Shown: positions 62,179-64,000 of the stretch, in pieces | Position numbering within the stretch: the stretch's first letter is position 1 | Layout: each line of letters begins with the position of its first letter | NCBI RefSeq assembly: GCF_026535915.1 | Contig: NZ_JAFNPF010000001.1 | Coordinates: forward strand, 682,001 to 746,000 | From: Snodgrassella sp945267035 | GTDB lineage: Bacteria > Pseudomonadota > Gammaproteobacteria > Burkholderiales > Neisseriaceae | Direction of reading: 5' to 3' | Length of the DNA stretch: 64,000 nt | Translations under genes and position numbers: made by a program | Notes under the pieces: model-generated | What the model saw: only the letters and a program-made list of their open reading frames with translations | Databases searched by the model: none | Told to the model about the DNA's origin: nothing

Positions 62179-62754
62179 TTAGATGATTTTGCTTGATACT
62201 GGTTTTCCGTCTAAACCTTCCATCATATCCGATAATTCATCGGCATGATCTTCCTCCTCAGCAAGTATGTGTTCCAGCATACGTTTGGTGGTGGTATCGT
62301 AATCGCCTACGTACATGATGGTTTGACGATATAAGTCAATAACAATGCGCTCTGCAATTAGATCTGATTCAACCATGTCACGTAAGGTTTCGCCTTCTAC
62401 GTATTCGGTTGGCGAGCGTTGGATGAAGACATCGGGATTCAGATCTGGTTCACCGCCAAGCTGTGTGATACGTTCTGCCAACATTTCTGCATGTTTTTGT
62501 TCTTGCTCAGCATGCTCCATAAATTCTTCTTTAACTGCGTCCATAAACAAACCCTTAGCCATATAATAATGACGTAAATAGCGCAATACGCATACCCATT
62601 CTGACGCCAAGGCTATGTTGAGCATTTCTATGACTTTATTGACATCCAGTTCGTAAGTTGAGGTTACTGCACCATCTTGATAATTTTTGCGCGCGTTGGT
62701 TCTTAATTCATCAAAGGTGCTGAATTTTACGTCGCGTTTAAGTGGTTTGCCCAT
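62179..62754 (-). CDS. Ferritin-like (bacterioferritin/Dps-type) protein
   Basis: The 191-residue protein is a four-helix ferritin-like fold. Ferroxidase-type residues appear in IALASEWVCVLRYLRHYYMA, EFMEHAEQEQKHAEML (EHAEQExxH) and MLEHILAEEEDHADEL (EEEDH). The N-terminal 40 residues (RDVKFSTFDELRTNARKNYQ) form an extension. It should store or detoxify iron in the cytoplasm. AAGGAG precedes the ATG. Whether it forms a 12- or 24-mer cannot be told. Confidence 0.85.
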   Translation of the reverse strand: MGKPLKRDVKFSTFDELRTNARKNYQDGAVTSTYELDVNKVIEMLNIALASEWVCVLRYLRHYYMAKGLFMDAVKEEFMEHAEQEQKHAEMLAERITQLGGEPDLNPDVFIQRSPTEYVEGETLRDMVESDLIAERIVIDLYRQTIMYVGDYDTTTKRMLEHILAEEEDHADELSDMMEGLDGKPVSSKII

Positions 62755-63322
62755 TTTGAATCTCCTTATTTTTATTTAAAAATTAAGACTTTTGTCTTTG
62801 TATTTTTAAGTAAACTACTATTGCTCAAAGCTGTCTACGTAGATTCTTTTAAGATAAGTAATTGTTAATTATCAATTTTTCAATATTGTTATTTTTTATT
62901 TTTTTGGGTAAATATTGATTTTTGCTTTTTTATTTGGCAAGGGTTAAGTTTTGTTTAAGGAATTGATTATATGATTGAGATGTTGATCATATGCTGACTT
63001 TATTGTCGTTAACTGGGTTTGCGTATTTCTCTATAAAGACTTGGTTTGTATGATGTTGAAGTCCAGTTAGGCTGTCAATGAGGGCAATATATTCATAACA
63101 GGTCTATTTAGCAGAGGGCTGTTTGGTACAAGTAGCAGCATAGTCTGGCATTGATTTATGTTATGATTTTTGATTAATGTGGGTCTGGGTATGAGAGGGA
63201 TTGGCTGAATGGGAACATTGATTGACCTTTGAAATGATATTTTACTGTTTTGCTTCGATTTACTTACCATAAATATGTATGACGATGATGTTGGATTCTG
63301 CTTTTAGAAAAGTTTTTGTTAC
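62755..63322. other. 0.57 kb AT-rich intergenic stretch
   Basis: No supported coding frame. The left end, with TTTATTTAAAAATT tracts, should hold the ferritin gene promoter, the right end that of the phosphatase gene. The genes are divergent. Confidence 0.5.
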
Positions 63323-63901
63323 ATGCTCATAATGATAAATAAGATGCTGCGATTTGGTATAAATTGGTTGACTAAATTCATTAATTTTATGTTTGTAGTG
63401 TGTTTGATTGCCAGTGGCTGTCAGACGCAAATCAACCAACCAACTAATTTACCCAATAATTTTTATCGGATATCTGAAGATCTTTTTCGGTCTGAACAAC
63501 CGACAGCACAAGAGATGCAATATCTTGAAAAAATGGGTGTCAAAACGATTATTAATCTGCGTCAATGGCACAGTGATGAAGCTGAAATGGTGGACACGAA
63601 ATTGTCAGCAGTTGCTGTTAAAATGCGTGCCGGTAAAATCACTGATGCAAAGGTTATTGAGGCGCTACGAGCAATACATCGTTATCCAAAACCGGTTTTA
63701 ATTCATTGCTGGCATGGTAGTGATCGTACTGGTGTGGTTGTGGCAATGTATCGGATGGTTTTTCAAAACTGGACTAAATCTCAGGCAATTGAAGAATTAA
63801 TGAAGCCTGAATTTGGACATCACTATAATGTTTACCCCAATATCGTCAAATATATTGAAAATGTTGATGTGGAAAAGATCCGTGTTGCGGTATTTAATTA
63901 G
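63323..63901 (+). CDS. Lipoprotein tyrosine/dual-specificity phosphatase
   Basis: The 192-residue protein has a lipoprotein signal (NFMFVVCLIASGC, lipidated Cys33) and a cysteine phosphatase domain with YRISEDLFRSEQPTAQEM, GVKTIINLR and the P-loop HCWHGSDRTG (catalytic Cys129, Arg135). Proteins of this kind in Neisseria and related genera are surface or periplasmic phosphatases of the PTP/DSP (Siw14/DUF442-like) group. The start is uncertain among ATG codons at 63323, 63332 and 63344. Substrate unknown. Confidence 0.85.
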   Translation: MLIMINKMLRFGINWLTKFINFMFVVCLIASGCQTQINQPTNLPNNFYRISEDLFRSEQPTAQEMQYLEKMGVKTIINLRQWHSDEAEMVDTKLSAVAVKMRAGKITDAKVIEALRAIHRYPKPVLIHCWHGSDRTGVVVAMYRMVFQNWTKSQAIEELMKPEFGHHYNVYPNIVKYIENVDVEKIRVAVFN

Positions 63902-64000
63902 GTGCTCATTGTATAAATTAGAGGCTCGTTGTGGTTAATGCTAGCAATACAAAGACATAATTTTTAGATTTTTTTATCGGTATTGTTGTCCAGCTTGTTA

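Overview
The window looks like chromosome from a low-GC member of the Neisseriaceae. The best guess is a bee-gut symbiont of the Snodgrassella type, but that is inference. The basis is the Neisseria-like gene orders and proteins (aroQ-accB-accC-prmA, bamE-dapB next to fur, rpsP-rimM-trmD-rplS, an NgoPII-like restriction-modification pair), together with AT-rich codon use and long decayed intergenic stretches. No rRNA, tRNA, CRISPR array or complete insertion sequence was recognised.

Layout: 1-8.6 kb is core metabolism (partial ppk, an acyltransferase, yggX, a zinc-ribbon protein, prmA, accC, accB, aroQ, queA). From 8.6 to 9.8 kb there is a gene-free stretch, followed by a large DUF2339 membrane protein. 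From 12.8 to 21.3 kb lies the most unusual part: eleven tandem, translationally linked paralogues of a PoNi-like (DUF1910/DUF1911) immunity protein plus a decayed twelfth copy, with no toxin gene beside them. 21.5-29 kb holds gloA, a YciI protein, pntAB, mog, moaC and an orphan S24-type repressor. 29-41.7 kb holds a cysteine-rich copper-binding protein, dapB, bamE, fur, aat, dapD, a YqjD/YqjE/YqjK-like stress envelope operon, purC, a nitroreductase with a decayed duplicate, a SpeE-like enzyme, a thioredoxin-like ferredoxin, a hydrolase and an isolated AT-rich glycosyltransferase. 41.9-48.3 kb holds purM, the rplS-trmD-rimM-rpsP operon, accA and tilS. 48.5-50.4 kb is an AT-rich type II restriction-modification system. 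51-64 kb holds an ECF sigma factor, groESL, rnhA, an FAD oxidoreductase, the folC-SPOR-cvpA-purF cluster, a ferritin-like protein and a lipoprotein phosphatase.

Functional links: aroQ-accBC and the distant accA supply shikimate and malonyl-CoA; purC, purM and purF belong to purine synthesis; dapB and dapD to lysine and diaminopimelate synthesis; mog and moaC to molybdenum cofactor; the ribosomal operon couples two ribosomal proteins to an RNA methyltransferase and a maturation factor. The immunity array, the restriction system and the lone glycosyltransferase are the accessory, defence-like parts. The array shows mosaic genes, a two-gene alternation and a frameshifting C tract that fuses two copies, which suggests it grows and diversifies by recombination.
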